A DNA stretch of 64,000 bases, from contig NZ_CP118631.1 of the NCBI RefSeq assembly GCF_028993635.1, positions 5,332,001 to 5,396,000 on the forward strand, written 5' to 3'. Origin of the DNA: Mucilaginibacter sp. SJ (GTDB lineage: Bacteria; Bacteroidota; Bacteroidia; Sphingobacteriales; Sphingobacteriaceae). The notes under the pieces were generated by a model. The model worked only from the letters and a program-made list of their open reading frames with translations, was not told where the DNA came from and did no database searches. This document shows, in pieces, positions 33,805 to 43,864 of the stretch (position 1 is its first letter; every line of letters starts with the position of its first letter). A program made the translations under genes and the position numbers.

Positions 33805-34254
33805 TTATAATTGTTCACACAATTTTTTTAATATGCCAAGTGTTACATTCCAGTAAAAATTAACATGCTTGTAAATTATTTCGTCCGGAAAATTATTTAA
33901 GGTTAATATAACCATTGTCTTATCTTCAACAGGGGTTAATACAAAACGGACTTCTGTGTAATTTTCAGGTATATCGGGCAGGTTTGAAAGCGAACTCCAA
34001 TAATTATATTGAAAAACCTTTTCGGGGTCGAATTGCCGGATAGTGCCCTTGTTTTCAAAACTTATCCAGTGCAGATCCCCCCGGAAAATTATTGGACTTC
34101 CAACCTGCCAGTCGGATATCACATCAATTGCTGAATCAGACATCCATAGTTTAATTAATGCCGGATTTGTCATGGCATCCCACACCTTTGAAACAGGGGC
34201 AATAATATTAACCGTTTTATTTATTTCTGTTTCATATGATGAACTGTCTGTCAT
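33805..34254 (-). CDS. SRPBCC (START/AHSA1) domain protein
   Basis: 149 residues forming one helix-grip domain: TEINKTVNIIAPVSKVWDAM, NPALIKLWMSD, GSPIIFRGDLHW, KVFQYNYWSSLSNLPDIPEN, VILTLNNFPDEIIYKHVNFYW. A cytoplasmic hydrophobic-ligand-binding protein of unknown partner. It is unlinked to a regulator, unlike the fusion protein at 30460-31425, and its sequence is closest to the START-like group without known enzymology. Confidence 0.82.
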   Translation of the reverse strand: MTDSSSYETEINKTVNIIAPVSKVWDAMTNPALIKLWMSDSAIDVISDWQVGSPIIFRGDLHWISFENKGTIRQFDPEKVFQYNYWSSLSNLPDIPENYTEVRFVLTPVEDKTMVILTLNNFPDEIIYKHVNFYWNVTLGILKKLCEQL

Positions 34255-34764
34255 GTTTCCCTGGTAGTTGATTAGGAGCTGAGGTGAAAATAAAATTTAA
34301 AAATGGGAAAGACCAGCGTTAACCGATTATATGACCGTAATTGAACATGATATGTGCAGATTCAGGCAGTTGGAGCGAACGGGTTTTTGCTTAAGATATT
34401 GGTTTTTAATTATTTAAAACAATGGCACGATATGCGTGTATACTAAAAATACAGGTTGAGATTTAACCTGGTTTAGTTGATCGATATCAATGAGATGTTG
34501 TCGAGATTGCGTTCCGGGGTGAGATACGGGACGCATTTTTTTGAGAGGATTATCAAACAAAGTAATTGTCGAAACGAGGAACGAGTGAGAAATCTTATAC
34601 GCCTGATAAACTTTGAAAGGCCGCTTAGCAAAGTGTATAAGATTTCTCTTTCGCCCCGGTACCTATGCCCACCCCGGCTCTATCGAAACGACATTTTTTA
34701 TAGAAGGTAATCTGCGAACAGTAGTCACTCAAAAAGGGAATAGAAATAAGTTTTTAAGTAATTA
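34255..34764. repeat. Gap with a GAGAAATC-type REP
   Basis: No gene. GAGAAATCTTATAC (34587-34600) and GTATAAGATTTCTC (34635-34648) are a perfect 14-bp inverted repeat inside a larger element that starts TGTCGAAACGAGGAACGAG and ends CTATCGAAACGACA (to about 34693). This is the GTCGAAA...GAGAAATC type of element that is widespread in Bacteroidota gaps. Confidence 0.6.
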
Positions 34765-35751
34765 CTATTTCCCCTTCAAACTATCAGCTTTTGCTTTTTC
34801 TTTCTTCTTGAAAAAACCTCTCAGAAAAAAGTTATGTTGAACGGCTTCCAGATCATCATTTAATTTAATAGATGCTGCCTGGAGGTTGTTAATCGCCGAT
34901 TGTGTTTGCACTGCCGCTTTAGGATCGTTCAATAGTACGCCCAGGGCATTATCGGTAGTGTTAAGCTTGTTACTTGCCCTGGTAAGGTTGCTGGTAAGCG
35001 TAGAAGCATTGGCTGCAGTTTGCTGCAGTTGGCCTACCGCCTGTTTGATTTGGGCAAAGGTAGCTGTATCGGTAAGCATTTTATCGGCAAGGCCGCCTTT
35101 GGTGTTCATTTTACGGCTAAACTGGTCAAGCTGTACCGCCATTAAAGCCGCGCTTTGAGTGGTGGCTTGCAGGTTGCGCATGGCGCCTCGCAGTTGGATA
35201 GCCATAGTGCTATCGGCCAGCAGGGCGCCAACTGTGCCTTTGCCCTGCAATATGTTATGACTTAATAATTTAAAATCATTGGTAATGGCCAACAGGTTTT
35301 GGTTATTATCCTGCAGGGTTTTAAGCATGTCATCGGTCGAGAGCATTTTTTCGGATTGCAGTATGTCGCCATTTTCAATTACCGGTGCCTGCGCGCTGCC
35401 GCCTTCTATCACAATAATTTTATTACCTATCAAACCGTCCGATCCTATCTTGGCCATCGCATTGCGGCGGATGTATTGCTGGGTGGCCTGGTCTACATTC
35501 ATATATACCTCCACCTTTGACGGGCCAATGAACTTGATATTGCTGATGGTGCCAACCTTAACGCCCGAAAACCAAACCGCGTTGCCTTTCTTTAAGCCGG
35601 CAACATCGGTAAATACCGAGCTTAGATTTATATTTTTAACAAAAGCCTTTTGCTGGCCGCCCAGGGTAAATACACCCAATATAAACAATATGAGCCCAAG
35701 TGCCAGGAATATGCCTACTATGATCGATTTTCTTTTTTCTGCTGGATCCAT
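34765..35751 (-). CDS. MlaD/MCE-domain lipid-transport protein
   Basis: Periplasmic substrate-binding part of an Mla-type phospholipid transporter. 328 residues: one N-terminal membrane anchor (about 10-30, IIVGIFLALGLILFILGVF), an MCE domain (37-115; VWFSGVKVGTISNIKF, KIGSDGLIGNKIIVIEGG) and a long helical, coiled-coil tail (150-312) expected to form a hexameric tunnel. It is the last gene of the MlaE-MlaF-MlaD operon, 28 bp after MlaF. The direction of transport in Bacteroidota is not settled. Confidence 0.9.
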   Translation of the reverse strand: MDPAEKRKSIIVGIFLALGLILFILGVFTLGGQQKAFVKNINLSSVFTDVAGLKKGNAVWFSGVKVGTISNIKFIGPSKVEVYMNVDQATQQYIRRNAMAKIGSDGLIGNKIIVIEGGSAQAPVIENGDILQSEKMLSTDDMLKTLQDNNQNLLAITNDFKLLSHNILQGKGTVGALLADSTMAIQLRGAMRNLQATTQSAALMAVQLDQFSRKMNTKGGLADKMLTDTATFAQIKQAVGQLQQTAANASTLTSNLTRASNKLNTTDNALGVLLNDPKAAVQTQSAINNLQAASIKLNDDLEAVQHNFFLRGFFKKKEKAKADSLKGK

Positions 35752-35779
35752 GATAATGGTATATCTTATCTAATTGTTG

Positions 35780-36553
35780 TTATTCAATAAAGTTGTAATC
35801 GTAAAATGGTTTCACCCGGCTATCGGTGGTGTTAAACACCTCGTCGAAAGTGCCGGTGCGCTGAAACTGCCCGTCTAAGAGCATGGCTATCCTGTCGCCG
35901 GTTTGCTTGGCGCAGGTCAGATCATGTGTTATGATGATGGATGATGTATTGTAACGCTGCTGCACCTCGTTAATCAGGTCATTGATTTCGATACAGGTGA
36001 TAGGGTCGAGGCCGGCGGTGGGTTCATCATACAGCATAACCTCAGGGTTCAGGATCAGTGTGCGTGCAATGCCGATACGCTTACGCTGCCCGCCCGAAAG
36101 CTCAGACGGCATCTGGTTAATGGTTTGCGAAAGTCCAACCGCGTCAAGTACCGTTTCAACCGCGGTGTTGATCTCCCCGCGGGTAAGGTTACGTTTGTTA
36201 CGCACCAACGGGAACTCCAGGTTTTTACGCACGGTCATACTATCGTATAAAGCACTGTTCTGAAACGAAAAGCCTATACGGATGCGTAATTTCTGTAAGT
36301 CATCTTCGGTAATATGAGCGATATCCTGGCCAAATACTTTTACCATGCCCTCATCGGGCTTAAGCAGGCCCGATATGATCTTGATCAATACCGACTTACC
36401 TGTACCTGAGCGGCCAAGCACCACAAGGTTTTCGCCCTGGTAAAGGTCAAGGTCGATACCGCGGAGCACGGCATAATCCTGGAAAGCTTTTTTTAAGCCC
36501 CTGATGCTGATAACCGGGTTATTATGATCTGCCTGTACTGCTGCCTTTTTCAT
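35780..36553 (-). CDS. Mla-type ABC transporter ATP-binding protein
   Basis: 257-residue ATPase: Walker A GRSGTGKS (about 53-60), Q-loop FSFQNSALYDSMTV, signature LSGGQRKRIGIART, Walker B VMLYDEPTAGLDP, switch His in IIITHDL. The NSALYDSMTV and ALYDSMTVRKNLEFPL stretch is typical of MlaF. It energises the MlaE permease 11 bp upstream. Confidence 0.93.
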   Translation of the reverse strand: MKKAAVQADHNNPVISIRGLKKAFQDYAVLRGIDLDLYQGENLVVLGRSGTGKSVLIKIISGLLKPDEGMVKVFGQDIAHITEDDLQKLRIRIGFSFQNSALYDSMTVRKNLEFPLVRNKRNLTRGEINTAVETVLDAVGLSQTINQMPSELSGGQRKRIGIARTLILNPEVMLYDEPTAGLDPITCIEINDLINEVQQRYNTSSIIITHDLTCAKQTGDRIAMLLDGQFQRTGTFDEVFNTTDSRVKPFYDYNFIE

Positions 36554-36564
36554 ATCTCCATAAA

Positions 36565-37374
36565 TTAGCGGAACCAGCCGGTTATCTGTACAATAATAAC
36601 TTCTTCAATAAACACCAGGAACATGGCGGTAATTACCGCGCCGTTTGCCGCTTTACCTACGCCTTCTGTTCCTTTGTTTGAATTGTAGCCCTGGTAACAG
36701 CCTACAATGCCAATAGTAAAGCCAAATACAATTGATTTTATAAGCGATGCCACAAAATCGGTAAAGGTTAATGGCTCAAAAACTTCCTGTATAAAAGTTG
36801 TCCAGGTGGTGCCTTCGTTCATGGTTACATTTAAATACCCGCCAAATAAAGCCACAAAGCCTGTATAGGTTGATAAAATTGGAATAGTAAGCGTGGTAGC
36901 CAGTACGCGGGTACATACCAGGTATTTAAATGGTTTGGTGCCGGATACTTCCATGGCGTCTATCTGCTCGGTAACGCGCATCGATCCCAATTCAGCCCCT
37001 ATACTTGAGCCTACTTTTCCGGATGCTATAAGTGCGGTAACCAATGGCGCCAACGCACGCATAATGGCTATGGATACCAGCGAGGGCAACCACGATTCGG
37101 CGCCAAATTGTGATAATGAAGGCCTTGATTGCTTGGTAAATATCACCCCTACAATAAAACCCGTAACCGATATCAGGGTAAATGAACGTACGCCTACTTC
37201 ATAACACTGGCGTATAACTTCCTTAAGTTCAAAAGGCGGTACAAAAGCTTCTTTAAAAAAGCGGATGATAAACTGGTTTATGCGATAAAGCGTTAAAAAA
37301 AAGTCGCTCAGGCTTTGTTTAAGCTTCACGAATCTTTTGTTTGTATGCCTGGTTATGCTTTGCGTATTGTCCAT
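36565..37374 (-). CDS. MlaE-family ABC permease
   Basis: 269-residue inner-membrane permease with five to six hydrophobic segments. The amphipathic start (RFVKLKQSLSDFFLTLYRIN) and the signature AELGSMRVTEQIDAMEVSG, followed by KYLVCTRVLATTLTIPILS, identify the MlaE/YrbE family. First gene of the operon that also encodes the ATPase and MCE protein; together they form an inner-membrane complex moving phospholipids between membranes. Confidence 0.93.
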   Translation of the reverse strand: MDNTQSITRHTNKRFVKLKQSLSDFFLTLYRINQFIIRFFKEAFVPPFELKEVIRQCYEVGVRSFTLISVTGFIVGVIFTKQSRPSLSQFGAESWLPSLVSIAIMRALAPLVTALIASGKVGSSIGAELGSMRVTEQIDAMEVSGTKPFKYLVCTRVLATTLTIPILSTYTGFVALFGGYLNVTMNEGTTWTTFIQEVFEPLTFTDFVASLIKSIVFGFTIGIVGCYQGYNSNKGTEGVGKAANGAVITAMFLVFIEEVIIVQITGWFR

Positions 37375-38160
37375 TAAAAATGTACTTGTATATGCGTACG
37401 GTTACTCTACAAAACCCGCAGGTGTTTGTTTGCCGTACTGCGTTTTATTTCATTAAGATACTTAGGCAACTTTTTAAATCGTTTTAAAAATAGTTTGTTT
37501 AATTTGGTAAAATGACATAAAAGTATTAGGTGCCGATGCTTTATTTTGAGCGTTTACAGTAGCAATTTAAACGTTTTTGGTAATTTAAAACTAAATAATG
37601 AAAAAAAAGTATTATATCTTGCCCGTGCATTAAATGTACATTTGATAATAAATCAATTATAAAATGCTGTAGCAAAAGGCCGGCCAAAATCTCTGCCGGC
37701 AAATTATCAATACAGTATTAATGACAGATTAAATTACGGCTAAATAAACCTTTGACCGTTTGGGTTAAATGTTTAAACCAATTTGTCTGCAAACCTAAAA
37801 GTTAAAATTTATATAGCGCAGTACAGTCCCTAAAATATTAGTTAATGAAGTGTAAAATTTTGATAAGTTGCCTTATATTATACTGTATTGCCGGGCATTT
37901 TAAAACGCGCTGCCAAATTCATGTGAGTTTTCACGGCTTGATATTAACAGCAGGTTATCAGATACTGGGGCGAACTTTGATTTTGCCATATAAATAACGT
38001 TAAACCCTACAGGCACATTTTAATTGGTTACAGTGCTGTAAGGGGGCATAATACGCAATGAGGTAACGAAAATTAATAATTAATTGTTTAATTGACATTT
38101 TGAAAGTATAAAAGTGTTAAATTAGTATCATTAATTAGTAAACTTATTTTTTGGGATTTT
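37375..38160. other. 786-bp divergent control region, no gene seen
   Basis: Very AT-rich. It must hold the promoters of the mlaE operon (minus) and the AraC gene (plus), but I find no exact TAnnTTTG match correctly placed. The only notable structure is GCCGGC twice around 37679-37701, in CGGCCAAAATCTCTGCCGG. No frame longer than 60 codons, no tRNA or riboswitch shape recognised. Confidence 0.45.
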
Positions 38161-39039
38161 ATGACTACAAGTAATGTAATGCGGGAGATAACTCCACTAA
38201 CGCCAAGTGATTGTTTTACTATTTTTTCGAGGGTAAAAAAGAAATTTGACTTTCCGCTTCATTATCATGACGAATACGAGCTTAATTTAATTATCAACGC
38301 CAAGGGAGCCAAAAGAGTGGTAGGTGGCCATATTGAGGTTATTGAAGAAGTAGAGCTTGCGCTGATAGGCCCAAACTTATACCATGCCTGGTTTACGCAC
38401 CAATGTCAAAGCGAAGATATAACCGAGGTTACAATTCAGTTTCATAAGGATCTGTTTGATGAAAAATTTTTGAAACGTAACCAGTTAAGTTTTGTAAAAA
38501 GCATGCTGGAGCGCTCGCAAAGGGGGATCTCTTTCTCATCGGAAACCATTTACGCGCTTAAGGACAGGATTCTGCAGCTGGATAAAAAAAGCGGTTTTGA
38601 CTCTGTATTGGAGCTTCTGTCCATTCTTCATGACCTGTCAATTTCCCGCAATATGAAAATGCTGTCGGATCCAAGCTTTACAAACGAGAAGTTTTACTAC
38701 AACAGCCGCCGCATTGAAAAAGTGTTTGAGCACATGAATATTAACTATAACAAGCAAATCACCCTTGCCGAAGTAGCTAAAATTGCCAATATGCCCGAAG
38801 CTTCATTTAGCAGGTTTATTAAAAAGCGCACGGGCAAAACCTTTATTGACAGTTTGAACGAGATCAGGCTTGGGCATGCTTCCAGGATGCTTATTGACTC
38901 CACGACCACCGTGGCCGAAATTGCCTATAAATGCGGCTTTAACAATATCTCCAATTTCAACAGGATCTTTAAACGTAAAAAAATGTGTATCCCCAAAGAA
39001 TTCAGGGAAACCTATACCGGAAACCGCGTATTTATTTAA
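38161..39039 (+). CDS. AraC-family regulator of the mannan cluster
   Basis: 292 residues: an N-terminal cupin sensor (about 15-110; FDFPLHYHDEYELNLI, LIGPNLYHAWF) and two AraC helix-turn-helix motifs in 190-290 (ITLAEVAKIANMPEASFSRF; TTVAEIAYKCGFNNISNFNR, then FKRKKMCIPKEFRE). The cupin suggests direct sugar sensing in the cytoplasm. It reads in the same direction as the symporter, phosphorylase, epimerase and mannanase genes, 238 bp upstream of them; activation in the presence of mannan sugars is inferred from position. Confidence 0.88.
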   Translation: MTTSNVMREITPLTPSDCFTIFSRVKKKFDFPLHYHDEYELNLIINAKGAKRVVGGHIEVIEEVELALIGPNLYHAWFTHQCQSEDITEVTIQFHKDLFDEKFLKRNQLSFVKSMLERSQRGISFSSETIYALKDRILQLDKKSGFDSVLELLSILHDLSISRNMKMLSDPSFTNEKFYYNSRRIEKVFEHMNINYNKQITLAEVAKIANMPEASFSRFIKKRTGKTFIDSLNEIRLGHASRMLIDSTTTVAEIAYKCGFNNISNFNRIFKRKKMCIPKEFRETYTGNRVFI

Positions 39040-39277
39040 CTGGTATTTATTTGGCTTTGTGGCTGGTTAAAAATGTATCAGCCTATCGATAAAGTTAAAT
39101 ATAAGGTTAAAAAAGTATTATAAAGTTGCTGATAATAAATTCATTTTTGAGTAATGACAGTTACGATCAGAATTTAAGAATTTTCAGAATGCTTGAACGC
39201 CACCGTATCAGCCTTTATGTACCGGATTATTTTAATTCTGTTAATTCAAAAATTCTGTAAATTCTGATTCAGACAAG

Positions 39278-41110
39278 ATGAAGTTACACTTACTTGATGT
39301 TGCCATTATAGTTTTATACCTGCTGAGCACCATTTTTATTGGTTTATGGTACCGTAAAAAGGCCCGCGAAAATAAGGAAAGCTATATGCTGGGCGGTAAA
39401 TCTTTACCCTGGTATAAACTGGGTTTAAGCGATGCCTCCGATATGTTCGACATCAGCGGCACCATGTGGATGGTAAGCCTCTGCTTTGTTTATGGCATGA
39501 AAAGCATCTGGATCCCCTGGTTGTGGCCGGTATTTAACCAGGTGTTTTTAATGATGTACCTGTCGCGCTGGCTGCGCCGCTCAAACGCGGCAACAGGTGC
39601 CGAGTGGCTGGCAACGCGCTTCGGTAAAACCGGGCCGGGGGTAACAGGGTCAAATGTGGTAGTTATCGCTTTCGCGCTGTTAAGCTGTTTTGGCTTCCTG
39701 GCTTATGGGTTTATTGGTTTGGGCAAGTTCATTGAAATATTTATCCCCTGGGATTTGGTTAAAGCTTATGTGCCTTTCAGCGTGGCGCCTCAGTATGTAC
39801 CGCATATGTACGGGATCATATTTACGTTGTTTGCTATGTTTTACTCTATCATAGGCGGTATGCACAGTATTGTACTGGGCGATATGATCAAGTATGGCAT
39901 CATGACGGTAGCCTGCGTATGGATCAGTTTCATAGCTGCAGGCAAACTCAGCGGCAACCACCTCAATGTGCCCGATGGCTGGTATAGCCCTTTTTTTGGT
40001 AAAAATCTGGGTCTCAGCTGGACGGGGATCATCAACGAGGTAAATAATAAGATCAAAGAAGATGGTTATTCGCTGTTCGGCCTGTTTTTTATGATGATGA
40101 CTTTTAAAGGCTTCTTCGCGGCAGTGGCCGGGCCTGCACCTAATTATGATATGCAAAAGATCCTCTCCACCCGCTCGCCCGAAGAGGCCAGCAAAATGAG
40201 CGGCTTTGTAAATATCATCCTGCTGCCTATCCGTTATTCGCTCATTGTGAGTTTAACTATACTGGGCGTACTTTTTTATCATCAAATGGATTTGAAAGAT
40301 GCCAAAGGAGCTATTGATTTTGAACGCATCCTGCCGGCCGTGATCAATAATTTTTTGCCGGTTGGTTTGGTTGGTTTGTTGCTGGCTGGTTTGCTTGGGG
40401 CTTTTATGAGCACCTTTAGCGGTACCATGAACGCGGCGCAGGCTTATATTGTGAATGATATTTACCTCAAATACATCAACCCAAAGGCATCTACCAAAAA
40501 AATCATCACCGCCAATTACCTGGTAGGCGTTTTTGTGGTAGCGGTAGGCGTGATACTGGGCTTTTTTGTAAAGGATGTTAATAGTGTGCTGCAATGGATA
40601 GTATCGGCACTTTATGGCGGTTATATAGCCAGTAACGTACTTAAATGGCATTGGTGGCGCTTTAATGCCAACGGCTTTTTTTACGGGATGCTTTCGGGGA
40701 TTTTGTCAGCCATGATATTCTCGCTCATTATCCCTTCGGTCCAACTGTTGTACTGGTTCCCGGTGCTGTTTGCCATCTCGCTGGGAGGCTCGGTTATCGG
40801 CTCGTACGCTACGGCGCCAACGGATATGATCGTGTTGCGGTCGTTTTATACAACTGTAAGGCCATGGGGCTTTTGGGGCCCTGTTAAGGCTTTGGTAATG
40901 GAGAAAGATCCATCATTTGTACCCAACAAAAACTTTAAGCTTAACATGTTCAACGTGGTTGTGGGCACTATTACACAATGCTGCCTTACCATATTGCCCA
41001 TGTACCTGATACTGGCACAAAAAACATCGCTTGTAGTTACCGTAGCTATGCTGGTGGTCACCATCGCCATACTGAAAAAAACCTGGTGGAATAAATTAAA
41101 AGACTATTGA
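39278..41110 (+). CDS. Na+/sugar symporter (SSS family), probable mannobiose importer
   Basis: 610-residue membrane protein with about fourteen TM segments. ESYMLGGKSLPWYKLGLSDA at about 35-54 is the SSS family start, GLLGAFMSTFSGTMNAAQAY in the middle holds the sodium-site Ser/Thr residues. Position between a regulator and a GH130 phosphorylase matches the transporter in the Bacteroides fragilis mannan operon (order mannanase, phosphorylase, transporter, epimerase). Substrate beta-1,4-mannobiose is inferred from this context. GH130 follows 10 bp later. Confidence 0.88.
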   Translation: MKLHLLDVAIIVLYLLSTIFIGLWYRKKARENKESYMLGGKSLPWYKLGLSDASDMFDISGTMWMVSLCFVYGMKSIWIPWLWPVFNQVFLMMYLSRWLRRSNAATGAEWLATRFGKTGPGVTGSNVVVIAFALLSCFGFLAYGFIGLGKFIEIFIPWDLVKAYVPFSVAPQYVPHMYGIIFTLFAMFYSIIGGMHSIVLGDMIKYGIMTVACVWISFIAAGKLSGNHLNVPDGWYSPFFGKNLGLSWTGIINEVNNKIKEDGYSLFGLFFMMMTFKGFFAAVAGPAPNYDMQKILSTRSPEEASKMSGFVNIILLPIRYSLIVSLTILGVLFYHQMDLKDAKGAIDFERILPAVINNFLPVGLVGLLLAGLLGAFMSTFSGTMNAAQAYIVNDIYLKYINPKASTKKIITANYLVGVFVVAVGVILGFFVKDVNSVLQWIVSALYGGYIASNVLKWHWWRFNANGFFYGMLSGILSAMIFSLIIPSVQLLYWFPVLFAISLGGSVIGSYATAPTDMIVLRSFYTTVRPWGFWGPVKALVMEKDPSFVPNKNFKLNMFNVVVGTITQCCLTILPMYLILAQKTSLVVTVAMLVVTIAILKKTWWNKLKDY

Positions 41111-41120
41111 TAAAAACTAT

Positions 41121-42317
41121 ATGACGCAGGAATTTAACCAAAGGCTCGTTCAACTACAGGCCGAACAAGCGCAATTGATTAACCGGCAAAATCAGGTTGA
41201 GGAAACAGGCAACGGTATTTTTTGCCGGTTTAAATATCCTGTGCTTACTGCCGCCCATACCCCGCTTGAGTGGCGGTATGATCTTGATGCTAAAACCAAC
41301 CCTCATTTAATGGAACGTTTTGGTATTAACGCCGTTTTTAATGCCGGCGCTATAAAGTTTAACGGCAAATACCTGATGGTAGCAAGGGTTGAAGGCGCCG
41401 ACCGTAAATCATTTTTCGCGGTAGCCGAAAGTGCTGATGGGATCAATGGTTTTAAATTTTGGGATTACCCGGTTGAGCTGCCGCAAACCGATGAACCCGA
41501 TACCAATGTGTACGATATGCGCCTTACCCGCCATGAAGATGGCTGGATCTACGGTCTGTTTTGTACCGAGCGCCGTGACCCCGAAGCCCCTTCATATGAT
41601 CAGTCGATGGCGATAGCGGCCTGCGGTATCGCGCGTACCAGGGACCTGGTAAAATGGGAGCGCCTGCCCGATCTGAAAACCAACTCGCCCCAGCAGCGCA
41701 ACGTGGTATTACATCCCGAGTTTGTTAATGGTAAGTATGCCTTGTATACCCGTCCGCAGGATGGTTTTATCAGCGCGGGGACCGGCGGTGGAATAGGTTT
41801 TGGCTTGTGCGATACTATGGAGAACGCCGTTGTTGACCATGAAACTATCATTCACAATAAAAGCTACCATACCGTTTACGAAGCCAAGAATGGCCAGGGC
41901 CCGGCGCCAATCAAAACGGAAAAAGGCTGGCTGCACCTGGCGCATGGCGTACGCAATACAGCTGCTGGTTTACGTTATGTGTTGTACATGTTTATGACCG
42001 ACCTTTATGACCTTACTAAAGTACTTTACCAACCGGCAGGTTATTTTTTAGCCCCGGTTGGTGAGGAGCGTATCGGCGATGTATCAAATGTAGTGTTCTG
42101 TAATGGCTGGATAGCTGATGATAACGGATCGGTTTATGTTTATTATGCGTCCTCAGATACCCGCATGCATGTAGCCACTACTACAATTGATAAACTGATT
42201 GACTATGCCATGAACACACCGGCCGATGGTTTGCGTTCGGCCTCATCGGTACAGGCAGTGTATAATATTATCGATAAAAATAAAGGTTTAAGTCTGTTAC
42301 AGGGAGCCGGTGCCTGA
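41121..42317 (+). CDS. GH130 phosphorylase, probable 4-O-beta-mannosylglucose phosphorylase
   Basis: 398-residue five-bladed-propeller enzyme. RFGINAVFNAGAIKFNGKYL, MVARVEGADRKSFFAVAES, DEPDTNVYDMRLTRHEDGW and HPEFVNGKYALYTRPQDGF are the GH130 subfamily-1 landmarks; phosphate-binding Arg/His residues lie in these blocks and the proton-donating Asp is in the NVYDMR stretch. It would use phosphate to split mannosyl-glucose to mannose 1-phosphate and glucose in the cytoplasm. No signal peptide. Neighbouring epimerase and mannanase support this substrate over mannosyl-GlcNAc. Confidence 0.9.
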   Translation: MTQEFNQRLVQLQAEQAQLINRQNQVEETGNGIFCRFKYPVLTAAHTPLEWRYDLDAKTNPHLMERFGINAVFNAGAIKFNGKYLMVARVEGADRKSFFAVAESADGINGFKFWDYPVELPQTDEPDTNVYDMRLTRHEDGWIYGLFCTERRDPEAPSYDQSMAIAACGIARTRDLVKWERLPDLKTNSPQQRNVVLHPEFVNGKYALYTRPQDGFISAGTGGGIGFGLCDTMENAVVDHETIIHNKSYHTVYEAKNGQGPAPIKTEKGWLHLAHGVRNTAAGLRYVLYMFMTDLYDLTKVLYQPAGYFLAPVGEERIGDVSNVVFCNGWIADDNGSVYVYYASSDTRMHVATTTIDKLIDYAMNTPADGLRSASSVQAVYNIIDKNKGLSLLQGAGA

Positions 42318-42345
42318 ACGGGGATTTATAAGTGCCTGAAGGTAA

Positions 42346-42474
42346 AGAACACACCCCTGCTTCTACACCGTCCAACGCGCCTCTCAAGAGGGGAGTTAAA
42401 GATGGCTGTAAAATAATCTTTTTAAGCAGGGGCGGTGCGATTCCCCTCTCGAGAGGGGTGGAGGGGTGTGTTCT
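42346..42474. repeat. Dispersed inverted-repeat element inside the mannan operon
   Basis: AGAACACACCCCT (42346-42358) and AGGGGTGTGTTCT (42462-42474) are perfect 13-bp inverted ends. Inside are CCTCTCAAGAGG and CCCCTCTCGAGAGGGG hairpins. It fills most of the 267-bp gap between the GH130 and epimerase genes, whereas the other gaps in the cluster are 10-38 bp. Such G/C-run elements are common in this genome. Confidence 0.65.
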
Positions 42475-42584
42475 CTTCAAGCGACGAAAGACTTCAATGC
42501 TAAGCCGAACTAATTACAAAACATCTAACCAAACACCACTCAATAGCTCGTTAGAAGCTGCTATGGAGAAGATATGCCTATACT

Positions 42585-43826
42585 ATGATCAATAACATGT
42601 CCATGCCGATAACCAATATTTCAAATCATCAGCTTGCTATCTTCAGCACTGAGCTAACAGGTGAGCTGAAAAATATCCTCAATTATTGGCTCAATCATAC
42701 TGTAGATGATGTAAACGGTGGTTTTTGGGGCAAGATCAACAATGATAACCAGGTTACTCCCGGTGCCCCCAAAGGTTCGGTCTTAAACGCGCGCATCCTG
42801 TGGAGTTTCTCCGCTGCTTATAATCAAAATCCTGATGAAGCTTATTTACAGGCAGCTAAGCGGGCCTACGATTATATCAAAGCTCATTTTGTTGATGATG
42901 AATTTGGCGGCGTGTATTGGTCGGTTGATTATAAAGGCAATATGCCGGATACTAAAAAACAGGTATATGCCAATGCCTTTACCATTTACGCGCTGAGTGA
43001 ATATTATATAGCTTCGAAATCGGAAAGGGTAAAGCAGAAAGCCATCGGCCTCTATCATCTTTTGATCAATAAAAGTTACGACAAGGATAAAACGGGTTAT
43101 CTGGAAGCTTTCACGCGCGATTGGCAGCCGCTCGGCGATCTTAGGCTAAGCGCTAAGGATGCCAACGAGAAAAAGACCATGAACACCCATCTGCACGTAC
43201 TGGAAGCTTATACCAACCTGTACCGCATCTGGCCCGATGACGGACTTAAGCGGCAGATTGAAACCCTGATCAGTAACTTTTTAGAGCATTTTATTGATGC
43301 TGAAACCGGGCACCTCGTACTGTTTTTTGATGAAGACTGGAACCGCCGGTCGGAAACCATATCGTATGGGCACGATATTGAAGCCACATGGCTTTTACTG
43401 GAGGCCGCCGAAGTTATCGGCAATCAGGAAATGATTACAAAGGTCAGCAGCATTTGTATGGCGATAGCAGAAGCAACTGTACAAGGTTTAGATGTTGATG
43501 GTGGCTTATGGTATGAATATGAACCGGCAGATGATCATCTCATCAAAGAAAAACACTGGTGGGTACAGGCCGAAGCTATGGTAGGTTTTTACAACGCCTG
43601 GCAGATTAGCGGTAATGATAAATACTTTAATTTGGTCCTTAAAAACTGGGCTTTTATAAAAGATAAAATACTGGATAAACAGCATGGTGAATGGGTTTGG
43701 GGCGTTGGGGCCGATGGCAGTACTATGCCTGGCGAGGACAAAGCAGGGCTTTGGAAATGCCCCTATCATAACAGCCGTGCATGCATTGAAATTATCAGGC
43801 GTATAGGCCCGATAAATGAGCGATAA
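42585..43826 (+). CDS. Cellobiose 2-epimerase (AGE family)
   Basis: 413 residues (a start at Met5 or Met7 is equally possible), an (alpha/alpha)6 barrel of the N-acylglucosamine 2-epimerase family. WLNHTVDDVNGGFWGKI, GSVLNARILWSFSAAY, TMNTHLHVLEAYTNLY, SYGHDIEATWLLLEAAE and KHWWVQAEAMVGF are the cellobiose-2-epimerase landmarks, carrying the catalytic His residues. In the mannan pathway it turns beta-1,4-mannobiose into mannosylglucose, the substrate of the GH130 enzyme. Cytoplasmic; no signal peptide. Confidence 0.92.
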   Translation: MINNMSMPITNISNHQLAIFSTELTGELKNILNYWLNHTVDDVNGGFWGKINNDNQVTPGAPKGSVLNARILWSFSAAYNQNPDEAYLQAAKRAYDYIKAHFVDDEFGGVYWSVDYKGNMPDTKKQVYANAFTIYALSEYYIASKSERVKQKAIGLYHLLINKSYDKDKTGYLEAFTRDWQPLGDLRLSAKDANEKKTMNTHLHVLEAYTNLYRIWPDDGLKRQIETLISNFLEHFIDAETGHLVLFFDEDWNRRSETISYGHDIEATWLLLEAAEVIGNQEMITKVSSICMAIAEATVQGLDVDGGLWYEYEPADDHLIKEKHWWVQAEAMVGFYNAWQISGNDKYFNLVLKNWAFIKDKILDKQHGEWVWGVGADGSTMPGEDKAGLWKCPYHNSRACIEIIRRIGPINER

Positions 43827-43864
43827 AGCAAGGCTTCAAATGGTTTAACTTAGCGGCAGTGATT

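Noticed and set aside
34477..34710. 77-codon plus-strand frame
   Set aside because: Overlaps the GAGAAATC-type palindrome and has no protein-like pattern.
42332..42595. 87-codon plus-strand frame between GH130 and epimerase genes
   Set aside because: It is the translation of an inverted-repeat element; the residues are repeat-derived.
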